Assembly (NCBI GenBank): GCA_903904835.1
Contig: CAIVEI010000022.1
Location: forward strand, 27,662 to 91,661
Reading direction: 5' to 3'
DNA length: 64,000 nucleotides
Source of the DNA: an uncultured Schlesneria sp.
GTDB lineage: Bacteria; Planctomycetota; Planctomycetia; Planctomycetales; Planctomycetaceae
The notes beneath the pieces are model-generated. The model did no database searches. It saw nothing but the letters and a program-made list of their open reading frames with translations, and was not told the DNA's origin. Below, piece by piece: positions 1-7,643 of the stretch. The position numbers and the translations under genes are program-made. Positions within the stretch are counted from its first letter, which is position 1. The number at the start of each line of letters is the position of its first letter.

Positions 1-1
1 C

Positions 2-2197
2 GAACATCCCGATTATCAGTCGCTGGGAGTGATCGGACAGGGTTTCTATTTCTTGCCGAAAGCGGCATCGAGTCACGCTCGCGATTCCATTCGGCAGGTG
101 AAGATGGTTCCGGGAAAGGTTGTTACGGGGTTGGTTCTGGACCTCGACGGACAGCCAGCCAAGGGGATCGCCGTCACGTCAGGAAGGTATCGTGATGGTT
201 GGCAGAACGGATGCGAGCACAAGACGACAACCGATGCCAATGGGCGTTATCGACTGGTGGTGCCTGCAAATGAAGGAGGCGGTCGACTCTATGTCATCCC
301 GGATCACGCGGCGGCGGTTTCACGAGCGATCACTGAGAAATTCGGCGAGCAACAGGTTTTCCAATTGCGACCCGGCACGCGGTTGTTTGGTCGAGTGACC
401 GATGCCAATGGCAAAGGTGTTGCGGGCGTCGCCATGCGAGCAGATGGCAGTGACCGAGTCCCTTGGCGATACGCGATGACCGATGCCGACGGTCGGTATT
501 CATTCCCGCCGATCCAATACGGGACATACGTCGTGGACCTGTACGACGAAGGTCGCTTCCGCGAACTACCGAAAAACGGCGTGCGACTTCCCGACGTCTT
601 CTTGCCTCAGGTCGTTGAGCTTCCCAAGACCGCGCCGACCGAGCAGCAGCTTGACTTCCGTCCGACCGAATCGGTGCATATGACCGCTCGATACACGACC
701 AGCGACAATCAGCCGATGAGTGACCGTAGCCTCTCGATTTCCGGGGTCGCTAACAAAGTACACTGGTGGGGTTGGCTGCGCGAAACGGCCAATCAACCCG
801 GTCTCTACGAACTGCGAGTTCCTCGCGGCTTAGCAGGTCGCATTGATGGGAACGCAGACAACGGCGGCTTTCTGCGAATTACTCGCGAAGCAGCCGAAGG
901 GAAAGCGGTTCCCGAACAATATGTCACCGAGTTCGATGACGATGGCATCTCGTTCCACGTTGTCCGCATGAAGCCGTCTTCGGTCACGCTACGACCGACG
1001 TTCGACGGTAAGCCCGTAAAACCAACCGGGCCACGGAATTTTCCGCAATTCGCAAATGCCAATGATGCTCAACAACTCGGTGCTCGCATGGCATCATCGC
1101 AATCGAGACTGACTGAAGAGGGCGGCATCTGGTTCGACGCGCATCCCGACATTGATCTTGTGTTGAAGCTCGAGGAAAAAGGCTTTAAACCGTGGCAAAA
1201 GACCGTCCGAATCCCCGAGGGAGAAAATCAAATCATGGAAGTGCCGTTGGAAAAAATCGACCCTGAGGCAGGATCAAAAGACCAAACAGCAGCGGCGAAC
1301 GCCAGTCACAATGCGGCGATTCCGTTGGATCTAACCCTCGCCGATGTCGTGCGCGACTTCAACACCAAGAACAAAGAACTTGAGCAAGGGCTCGATCAAC
1401 CCGCCCTGACGGAAGCCGAAGTCATCACAGTTCTCAAGCAAGACGAGTGGAAGCCGGAAGACACACCTCTGAACGAGAAAGAGATTGCGGTGCTCAGGGC
1501 GGTTGCTCAGTCGCAGCGGCTGCCGAAGGGTTCGTCGTTGCAGGTTATCACCAAAGGGCGGACGGATACGTTTTCCTACCGGAAGCTGTGGCAAGTGCGA
1601 TTGATGCTGCCAGCAATTGGCCATGATGGCTTCGTCGGCCTCACGATTCGCGACACCGAAATCGCCCAAGAGACGATCGATCCCCGGCAGGTCGCCTGGG
1701 GCAAGCCGGATGCCCACGGGCTGTCGCTCGGTGTTTACCTCTCTCCGAAGAAGGAAAAGTACGCGCTTGGCGAGCGAGTGAAACTGCGGATGTTCGTTCG
1801 CAATGAAGGAAAGCAGGCTGTCGACAACTTGACCTTCTATAACATTTCATGGCCAGAACCAAAGGATTTCACCGTCACCGACCAAAAGGGAGCCGCCGTC
1901 GCGGTGCACAGCGTCCATGACGAACAGTGGGGATTACAATGGGTTGCTGGAGCCACAGCGGGTCGGCTCGCCCCAGGTGACTCGCACGCGTTCAACGTTC
2001 CGTTTGAGCTGGCCATCGGCGGCGACGAGCCAAGCAAGTTGGTCGGTCGAGTCATCGACGCTCGCCCCGGCCAAAAACTGTCACTTCGAGTCCGCGAACA
2101 CAACGGCAATGATCGCGACCGCAAGGAAGGCGAACCAGAACCCGAATCAGGCAGCATCGAACTCTCGGTCGCAGACGGTCCAATGCCAAACGAATAA
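2..2197 (+). CDS. Carboxypeptidase-regulatory-like repeat protein, 5'-truncated by the window edge
   Basis: The frame is open from base 2, so the true start lies upstream of the window; a GTG at 29 is the first start-like codon. At least two carboxypeptidase-regulatory-like beta-sandwich repeats are visible, each with the G-x-V-x-D-x-x-G-x-P/V core followed by T-D-A-D/N-G-R-Y. A longer beta-rich region follows, then a C-terminal domain of about 250 residues. In planctomycetes such repeats often form the periplasmic part of BlaR1/M56-like peptidases or other large envelope proteins. The missing N-terminus could therefore carry a membrane or peptidase domain, but this cannot be seen. It converges on the WD40 gene with an 88-base gap. 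The enzymatic role is unknown. Confidence 0.75.
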   Translation, partial: EHPDYQSLGVIGQGFYFLPKAASSHARDSIRQVKMVPGKVVTGLVLDLDGQPAKGIAVTSGRYRDGWQNGCEHKTTTDANGRYRLVVPANEGGGRLYVIPDHAAAVSRAITEKFGEQQVFQLRPGTRLFGRVTDANGKGVAGVAMRADGSDRVPWRYAMTDADGRYSFPPIQYGTYVVDLYDEGRFRELPKNGVRLPDVFLPQVVELPKTAPTEQQLDFRPTESVHMTARYTTSDNQPMSDRSLSISGVANKVHWWGWLRETANQPGLYELRVPRGLAGRIDGNADNGGFLRITREAAEGKAVPEQYVTEFDDDGISFHVVRMKPSSVTLRPTFDGKPVKPTGPRNFPQFANANDAQQLGARMASSQSRLTEEGGIWFDAHPDIDLVLKLEEKGFKPWQKTVRIPEGENQIMEVPLEKIDPEAGSKDQTAAANASHNAAIPLDLTLADVVRDFNTKNKELEQGLDQPALTEAEVITVLKQDEWKPEDTPLNEKEIAVLRAVAQSQRLPKGSSLQVITKGRTDTFSYRKLWQVRLMLPAIGHDGFVGLTIRDTEIAQETIDPRQVAWGKPDAHGLSLGVYLSPKKEKYALGERVKLRMFVRNEGKQAVDNLTFYNISWPEPKDFTVTDQKGAAVAVHSVHDEQWGLQWVAGATAGRLAPGDSHAFNVPFELAIGGDEPSKLVGRVIDARPGQKLSLRVREHNGNDRDRKEGEPEPESGSIELSVADGPMPNE

Positions 2198-2285
2198 GAG
2201 AACGACCTTCATGTATGGAGTTGTACCGGTTTCATGGTCTCCAACGTCCCTCGGCGCCACTTCGATGAAGTTCGGGGGCGTCTAA

Positions 2286-4361
2286 CTATTTCAATCGCAG
2301 GATGTAGACTGCGCCAGAACCGTCCGCGACAGCCAGATGGCGGCCGTCGGGAGCAAATCGGATCTGCCAGATTCGTCCCGGCATCGTCCACGTTTTGAGC
2401 CGCTGCTTTGTCTGCACATTCCAGAGGATCAGTTTTCCGTCCCAATCTCCCGATGCGAGGACTTTCCCGGCTGAACCGAAGTCCACACTGGCAACGACCG
2501 TCTTGTGACCGCGAAAGACGTCGTGCTCTTTGTCGTTCTTCTCATCGAGTTTCCAGAGGTGAATGGTTCCGTCGCGGTGGCCACTTGCGACCTGTACCCG
2601 TCCGGGGGACCAGGCGATCGATTCAATTCTGTCTGTCCCCTCCAGCTTGTCCGTCGTCTCGAATGTGCTGGGTTCGATTAAATCGACCGACGGCCCATTT
2701 TCGCTGGCGAGTGCCAATCGTCGACCGTCGGAAGAGAATGACAGGTGCGGGTGATAGACGGCGGCCTTGTCTGTTGAGATCAGTGTTTTTGGCGGCTGGG
2801 AACTGAAGTCAATCAAGTCGAGACGCGGTGGCGACGTCCAACCGGCCGCGAGAACTCGCCGATCCGGTGCAAACGAGACCGCCCTGGCGAACAAACCGCT
2901 TTTTGACGAGGGGAAAGTCGTCAACGGTGCCCATTTTTCGACGCTCCAACACGCGACACCCGAATCACTTGCCGCCACAAGAACGTTTGCATCGTGCGAA
3001 AAGGCAATGTCTTGAATCCAGCCGCTGCAACCATCAAGTGATCTCTCCTGTTTGGGATGACGGTCACCAAACCGCCAAATTCGAACTTCGTTCGGAGTTC
3101 CGTTTTCGACATTGTTGTCGGTTGCGGATCCGGTCGCGAGCAGCTTGCCGTCCTTGGAAAATGCCATCGACAAGACCGGATGACTGTGCCCGTCGAAGGC
3201 GTTCTTCGCTTCAAAAGTTTTTGCGTTCGCCGTCCATCGCCGAACTGTGTGGTCCCAACCTGCGGAATAGAGAGTGTTTCCGTCTGGGGAAAATGCCAAT
3301 GCCCCAATCCAATCCTTGTGTTGGGTAAGGACGTCGATCTGCGTGGGTTCGCCGTTGTTCCAATCCCAAACCACGATCCTATGATCGTACCCGCCGCTCA
3401 CAAATTTCTGACCGTCGGGTGAAAATGCAATCGCACTGACATCATCGGCGTGCGCTGACAACTCGATTGTTTTCACAGGAGCGGGCTCTTTCAGTTCCCA
3501 GATCACGATGCACCCGTCATCCCGTCCAACAAGAACGCGAGTTTCATCCGGTGAAAATGCAACCGACTGAATGCGCCGGTCGGAGTCTGTCAAGAACGAA
3601 TGCGGCTTCTCGTCTTTCTGTTTCAGATCCCAGAGGTAAACTTCCCCTATGGGTGCCTGAACACAACCACCCACCAACCAGCGACCACTTTTGGACAACA
3701 AAAGGCATTCGGGCGGTTGTTCAACGCCCCGAAACGGTCCGCGGCTTGGTTCTAACTTACCGCTCCTAAATGTGAATAGCCGAATCACTTCCTCCCGGTT
3801 AGGGCTTCGAGTTTGGGAATGGACCGCGATTGTCGAGCCATCGGCTGACATAAAGGGAATCCCCTGGTGTTCCAATGGCAACTTCTGGGGAGGGATGGTT
3901 TCGTTATCAAGATTCCAGACTCGCAAAAACCCATCGCCCGAGATCGCTAGAAGCGACTCTGAATCCGTCGTGAACGCCACGGCGTTCACGTCATCTGCCG
4001 CTCCCTTGAGAATCCGAATTGGCTTCAATGTCTTTGGATCCCACAATCGAACAGATTGATCCCGGCTTCCAGTGGCGACCCAACGGCCATCTGGACTGAC
4101 CGCGACACATTTCGCAGGCGCTGTATGACGACCGACGTACGAACCAAGCACCGCCACCGTCTCGTCCGGAATCTCTGGACCAAGTTCCTTGCGTTCAACG
4201 GGCTTCAGATCTAACGCATCCATCGGCGAATCTAACGCATTCATTGACGAACGCAGATCCCCGACCACGAGACCCCTCAGCCACAACCCCATGAATGCCA
4301 GCGCGAGCATCAGGGTCGCGCAGCCCAGTTTTCGTTTCCATCCGTGCGAAAAGTCGTCCAT
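2286..4361 (-). CDS. Membrane-anchored WD40 repeat protein
   Basis: 691 residues. The N-terminus is a short charged segment followed by one hydrophobic helix (about residues 12-33), then a long region of WD40 repeats. At least ten blade-ending strands of the W-D/N type can be read (for example VRLWDPK, LRVWNLD, VYLWDLK, IVVWDWN, LILWNVQ), each preceded by the F-S-P-D-G-x-x-L/V strand. Enough blades are present for one large or two stacked propellers. Such proteins usually act as protein-protein scaffolds. The single helix suggests an inner-membrane anchor with the propeller outside the cytoplasm. There is no kinase domain, although WD40 tails in planctomycetes are often fused to one. Partner and function are unknown. 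Confidence 0.85.
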   Translation of the reverse strand: MDDFSHGWKRKLGCATLMLALAFMGLWLRGLVVGDLRSSMNALDSPMDALDLKPVERKELGPEIPDETVAVLGSYVGRHTAPAKCVAVSPDGRWVATGSRDQSVRLWDPKTLKPIRILKGAADDVNAVAFTTDSESLLAISGDGFLRVWNLDNETIPPQKLPLEHQGIPFMSADGSTIAVHSQTRSPNREEVIRLFTFRSGKLEPSRGPFRGVEQPPECLLLSKSGRWLVGGCVQAPIGEVYLWDLKQKDEKPHSFLTDSDRRIQSVAFSPDETRVLVGRDDGCIVIWELKEPAPVKTIELSAHADDVSAIAFSPDGQKFVSGGYDHRIVVWDWNNGEPTQIDVLTQHKDWIGALAFSPDGNTLYSAGWDHTVRRWTANAKTFEAKNAFDGHSHPVLSMAFSKDGKLLATGSATDNNVENGTPNEVRIWRFGDRHPKQERSLDGCSGWIQDIAFSHDANVLVAASDSGVACWSVEKWAPLTTFPSSKSGLFARAVSFAPDRRVLAAGWTSPPRLDLIDFSSQPPKTLISTDKAAVYHPHLSFSSDGRRLALASENGPSVDLIEPSTFETTDKLEGTDRIESIAWSPGRVQVASGHRDGTIHLWKLDEKNDKEHDVFRGHKTVVASVDFGSAGKVLASGDWDGKLILWNVQTKQRLKTWTMPGRIWQIRFAPDGRHLAVADGSGAVYILRLK

Positions 4362-4445
4362 GAGTCCAGTTCTCGTCGCTTATCTGAACGATATTGGATG
4401 GATAAACAGGGACAAATCCTATTTCTATCTGGATCAATCGTCAAT

Positions 4446-4464
4446 GGGGCACAGCTTTTTCACA
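4446..4464. repeat. Short direct repeat, left copy
   Basis: This 19-base string matches 16 of 19 positions with 5648-5666 in the same orientation (core GGGGC-R-CAGCTTTTTC). The two copies bracket the Rpn remnant and the intact Rpn gene. They may mark the edges of a duplicated or inserted unit; that reading is inference. Confidence 0.4.
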
Positions 4465-4486
4465 GATTTCAGCACGTCGAGGAGTT

Positions 4487-4620
4487 TCAGGAAATCTGAC
4501 GGTGTCGCAGGCGATCCTTGAGATCCGCCGTTTGTGACTTAAGTTCTTTCAAAGTTTCTCCATCGAAATCCGAATCGGTTTCGACAGGGAGATTTAAAAT
4601 CTCTTGAAGTATCCGAGCTG
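4487..4620 (-). pseudogene. C-terminal remnant of a second Rpn-family gene
   Basis: Read on the minus strand, this stretch encodes about 43 residues ending in a stop at 4487. They match the C-terminus of the intact Rpn protein next door: both contain a LQEIL segment, then T-D-S-D-F-D-G, an L-x-x-L step, and a D-L-x-x-R-x-R-x-R tail. The match begins abruptly around 4615, immediately downstream of the intact gene, and no start codon or upstream domain remains. It is best read as the surviving 3' end of a tandem duplicate. DNA identity is clearly lower than protein similarity, so the duplication is probably not recent. Confidence 0.7.
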
Positions 4621-4639
4621 CGTTCACGAGGCACGAGGA

Positions 4640-5542
4640 TCAGGATGAATGACGTTGTCGTACTCGTTCTTGCAGGTCGGAAGTCAGACTCTGCAGGTCG
4701 TCGAGTGATTTGCCATCGAAGTCCGAGTCTGTGCTAAGTGGAATTTGCAAAATCTCCTGCAGCACGCGAATCGTTTTGATCTCGCCTTCAATCTTCCCTT
4801 CAATCCTCCCCTCGATCTTCCCCTCTTTACGAGAAGCATTAAGTTCCCATTGCCGGTCCCGAATCGCTTTTTCGCGTGAATCGTACATCGCTTTATCCTC
4901 AGTAACTTGTGCGATCTGTGTGATGGTCTGCGTCGCCTGGCGAATTGCTTCCTGTGGAAACAGCTTCAATAATTCATCAGGTTCGTACTCATGGGCATGC
5001 AGCAGCCAGTAGACCCAACATTCCAGAAGACTCGCTGTCGCCAGATCTTTCTCTTGCAGATGATACCGTCCCAGCTCAATCGTGTGAATTTCTAAAGTAT
5101 CATTCAGTGTTCGCCCCGATTCCAGATCGGTAAATCGGAAGGCATGGTGGACCTTCGTTGAGTCGTGCCAGAGGACGCCATCAAGCAGACAGATGGAATA
5201 CGCGGGCTTCAGCAATACATAGTCATCGCCCGATCTCAGTTGGTCGGTGTAAATTTCGCACCCGTAAAAGACGATCCGCTGGGTCAATCCAGTAAAGATC
5301 GACAGTTGCATTTCGACATCGTAGATCGCGCCCGTTTGATCGATTGCTTTGATATCGAGGATCGAAAGCTTATCGTCCTTGAAGTCCTGAAGGCTGTACG
5401 GGTTTTCAATGGTCACATCGACAATCGGCTTTGGCAGTTCAAGAATGGAATTGAGCAAACTGATCAAAGCCAGTTTATTCTCCGGTGATCCAAACGTTTT
5501 CTTAAAGGCAAAGTCATTGATAGGGCGGATACCGATCAGCAT
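4640..5542 (-). CDS. Rpn family PD-(D/E)XK nuclease / putative transposase
   Basis: 300 residues when started at the ATG at 5542, whose product begins MLIGIRPINDFAFKKTFG, the classic N-terminus of this family. An upstream in-frame extension to 5704 exists but does not look like family sequence. The PD-(D/E)XK core is visible as an aspartate in ILDIKA followed by the E-x-Q motif in YDVEMQL. The C-terminus contains a charged I-E-G-K-I-E-G repeat and a helical tail. Rpn proteins (RpnA-E, formerly 'transposase_31/PDDEXK_2') are DNA nucleases that promote RecA-independent recombination in E. coli and may be part of transposition or defence. A decayed second copy lies directly downstream. No terminal inverted repeats were found. 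Confidence 0.85.
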   Translation of the reverse strand: MLIGIRPINDFAFKKTFGSPENKLALISLLNSILELPKPIVDVTIENPYSLQDFKDDKLSILDIKAIDQTGAIYDVEMQLSIFTGLTQRIVFYGCEIYTDQLRSGDDYVLLKPAYSICLLDGVLWHDSTKVHHAFRFTDLESGRTLNDTLEIHTIELGRYHLQEKDLATASLLECWVYWLLHAHEYEPDELLKLFPQEAIRQATQTITQIAQVTEDKAMYDSREKAIRDRQWELNASRKEGKIEGRIEGKIEGEIKTIRVLQEILQIPLSTDSDFDGKSLDDLQSLTSDLQERVRQRHSS

Positions 5543-5647
5543 AAAGATGCATCCATTGACAGGGCGAAAACTCACCGGTTTCATTGCGGGAACGTAGCAC
5601 ATTTCAGAGATAGAAGCGATTCTGGGTAAAACTTGAAATGGCTCAGG

Positions 5648-5666
5648 GGGGCGCAGCTTTTTCGCG
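5648..5666. repeat. Short direct repeat, right copy
   Basis: Right partner of the repeat at 4446-4464 (16 of 19 positions, same orientation). It lies just upstream of the Rpn reading frame, in a GC-rich stretch (5645-5700) that has the look of a dispersed repeat. Confidence 0.4.
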
Positions 5667-5733
5667 GCTGGCGGGACACCCCATTTCTGAGCGCCGGGAT
5701 ACAAGATCGAATACGATCAGGATCGCCAAACAA

Positions 5734-7164
5734 CTAAGCTAGGACCTTGCGAATGACGTGACCGTGCACATCTGTCAGGCGTCGATTGGCTCCGTTGTGT
5801 CTGACAGCCAGGCGTTCGTGATCGATACCAAGCAGGTGCAGGACTGTGGCGTGGAAGTCGTATGTGGTTGTGATGTCCCGTGCCGCACGCCATGACCAGG
5901 GATCGCTTTCTCCGTAACTGGCGCCTCCTTTGATCCCTGCGCCGGCCAGCCAACCAACGAACGTTCCGCCGTTATGGTCTCGACCGTCGCTTCCCTGCGA
6001 AAATGGCATGCGTCCAAATTCTGTATTCCAGAGGACAAGCGTGTCTTCGAGCAGGCCTCGTTGATTCAGATCACTTAACAACGCGGCGATCGGTTTGTCT
6101 GTGGCGAGGCACATGGGAGGCAATTCGTTTACGATGCTGCTGTGATTGTCCCAGTTATTCGATGGCCCGCCGGCTCCGCTCCAGACCTGCACGAAACGGA
6201 CTCCACGTTCGATCAGACGTCGGGCGAGCAGGCATCGTTTGCCGAAATCCTCAGTCGATTTTTCATCGAGGCCGTATGCCTTTTGAGTTGCTTCGGTCTC
6301 GCTGCCGATATTAAACGCTTCGGGCGCGCTGAGCTGCATTTTTGCGGCGAGTTCATAGGCTCGGATACGTGCTTCCAGGCGTGAATCCCCTTCGTTCGCT
6401 TTGAGATGCTCGGCATTGAATTTCTGGAGCAGCGCCCTCCCTTCGCGATCTGCTTCATTTGTAATGAACTTGGCCGATTCAGGGGCTTTGAGATTCGCAA
6501 TCGGTTCGGTCGAGGTCGTATTCAGAATCATCCCTTGATGGCTGGCCGAGAGGAAACCTGATGAAAAATTTCCCTTCTGGTTGTAGGGAAGCCCTCGTGC
6601 ATCTGGAAGAACGACGAATGTCGGCAGGTTGTCGGTCAGGCTGCCCAGTCCGTAACTCACCCAGGCTCCAAAACAGGGAAAACCTGGCAGAAGATTACCC
6701 GTATTCATTAAGTAACTGCCGGGGCCGTGCACGTTCGTTTTGGACTGCATTGCCATGCAAAAGGCGATGCGATCGACTTGCTTGGCCAGATGCGGCATCA
6801 GGTCGGTTACCCAGCGCCCGCACTCGCCATGTTGATGAAATTCGAATGGCGGTTTGAGCACACTGCCGGGCGCACTTGTCGCCGCTTCGACACGTTCGCC
6901 ATTGCCAGGATCGAACTTTTCACCCCCCTTCTGGAACAGGGCGGGTTTGTAGTCGAACAAATCCATCTGGCTTGCGCCGCCGTTCATGAAAAGCTGAATC
7001 ACTCGGCGGACTTTGGCCCGATGATGCAGTCCCCCATTGAATTCCGGTCGCGGTTCATCAGCGAGCAGAGAAGAACGGCCAAGCAAATCCGCCAATGCGA
7101 GCGACCCAAATCCTCCAGCCGCCGTTTCGAGAAAATTGCGGCGATTGAAAGGATTTGGGTTCAT
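5734..7164 (-). CDS. DUF1501 domain protein (Tat-exported, sulfatase-like fold)
   Basis: 476 residues from the ATG at 7164. The product begins MNPNPFNRRNFLETAAGG, which has the R-R-x-F-L twin-arginine pattern expected for DUF1501 proteins; the longer upstream frame lacks family features. Family landmarks include G-G-A-S-Q-M-D-L-F-D near the N-terminus, NTEFGRMP, GRDHN and a C-terminal LLGIDHERL segment. DUF1501 proteins resemble alkaline phosphatase/sulfatase folds. In planctomycetes they usually pair with DUF1549/DUF1553 cytochrome-like proteins, presumably for polysaccharide work in the periplasm. No such partner lies next to this copy, which is unusual. Substrate unknown. Confidence 0.85.
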   Translation of the reverse strand: MNPNPFNRRNFLETAAGGFGSLALADLLGRSSLLADEPRPEFNGGLHHRAKVRRVIQLFMNGGASQMDLFDYKPALFQKGGEKFDPGNGERVEAATSAPGSVLKPPFEFHQHGECGRWVTDLMPHLAKQVDRIAFCMAMQSKTNVHGPGSYLMNTGNLLPGFPCFGAWVSYGLGSLTDNLPTFVVLPDARGLPYNQKGNFSSGFLSASHQGMILNTTSTEPIANLKAPESAKFITNEADREGRALLQKFNAEHLKANEGDSRLEARIRAYELAAKMQLSAPEAFNIGSETEATQKAYGLDEKSTEDFGKRCLLARRLIERGVRFVQVWSGAGGPSNNWDNHSSIVNELPPMCLATDKPIAALLSDLNQRGLLEDTLVLWNTEFGRMPFSQGSDGRDHNGGTFVGWLAGAGIKGGASYGESDPWSWRAARDITTTYDFHATVLHLLGIDHERLAVRHNGANRRLTDVHGHVIRKVLA

Positions 7165-7317
7165 GATCCACCAGGGCAAGGATGCCATTGTCCGCGATTG
7201 CATCGCGGTGCAGTAACCATACGGGTGTAACACGTCCGGAGGAGTCGCGTCAAACTCAAATGAGCGTCGACATTGATCGGGGGTTGGTCGGTAATTGGTG
7301 GGCGTTAGCGTTGCTGG

Positions 7318-7456
7318 GGACGAAGCGATTTTGGAACAGAAATCCGTGAAAAGGGGTGCCACGGTTTTACCGTCTTCGGTAAGGCCGTGCTCTTCGAACA
7401 CGTTATTGAACCATGAAGACACGGCCTTGTCGAAGACTCCAAAACCGTGGCACCCC
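7318..7456. repeat. Palindromic dispersed repeat, copy 1
   Basis: The core (7353-7456) starts with GGGGTGCCACGGTTTTACC and ends with CCAAAACCGTGGCACCCC, so its ends are inverted repeats. An inner inverted pair (AAGGCCGTG / CACGGCCTT) sits inside. A second copy lies at 11197-11326, and the similarity extends upstream through a shared TTTTGGAACAGAAA. This copy sits between the divergent DUF1501 gene and the gene at 7644. It is too short to encode protein and resembles a MITE or REP-like element. Confidence 0.75.
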
Positions 7457-7643
7457 GAGTTTCGCTCGCCATTCCGCAGATATCGCGCAATCGTGCCACT
7501 CCATCTCGCCCCACCAAAGCTGTGGGGCGAAAAGTGATGATCGCCAATTCGAAAAACGAAATAGTCGGAAACGTTTATGGATCAAGCTTCCAAGACGCGA
7601 TAGACTCGTAGGGACTCGGTCCAACTATAATGGAGGCGGCACA

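Noticed and set aside
5734..7164. Sulfatase annotation for the DUF1501 protein
   Set aside because: The fold is related but the C/S-x-P-x-R sulfatase signature is absent.
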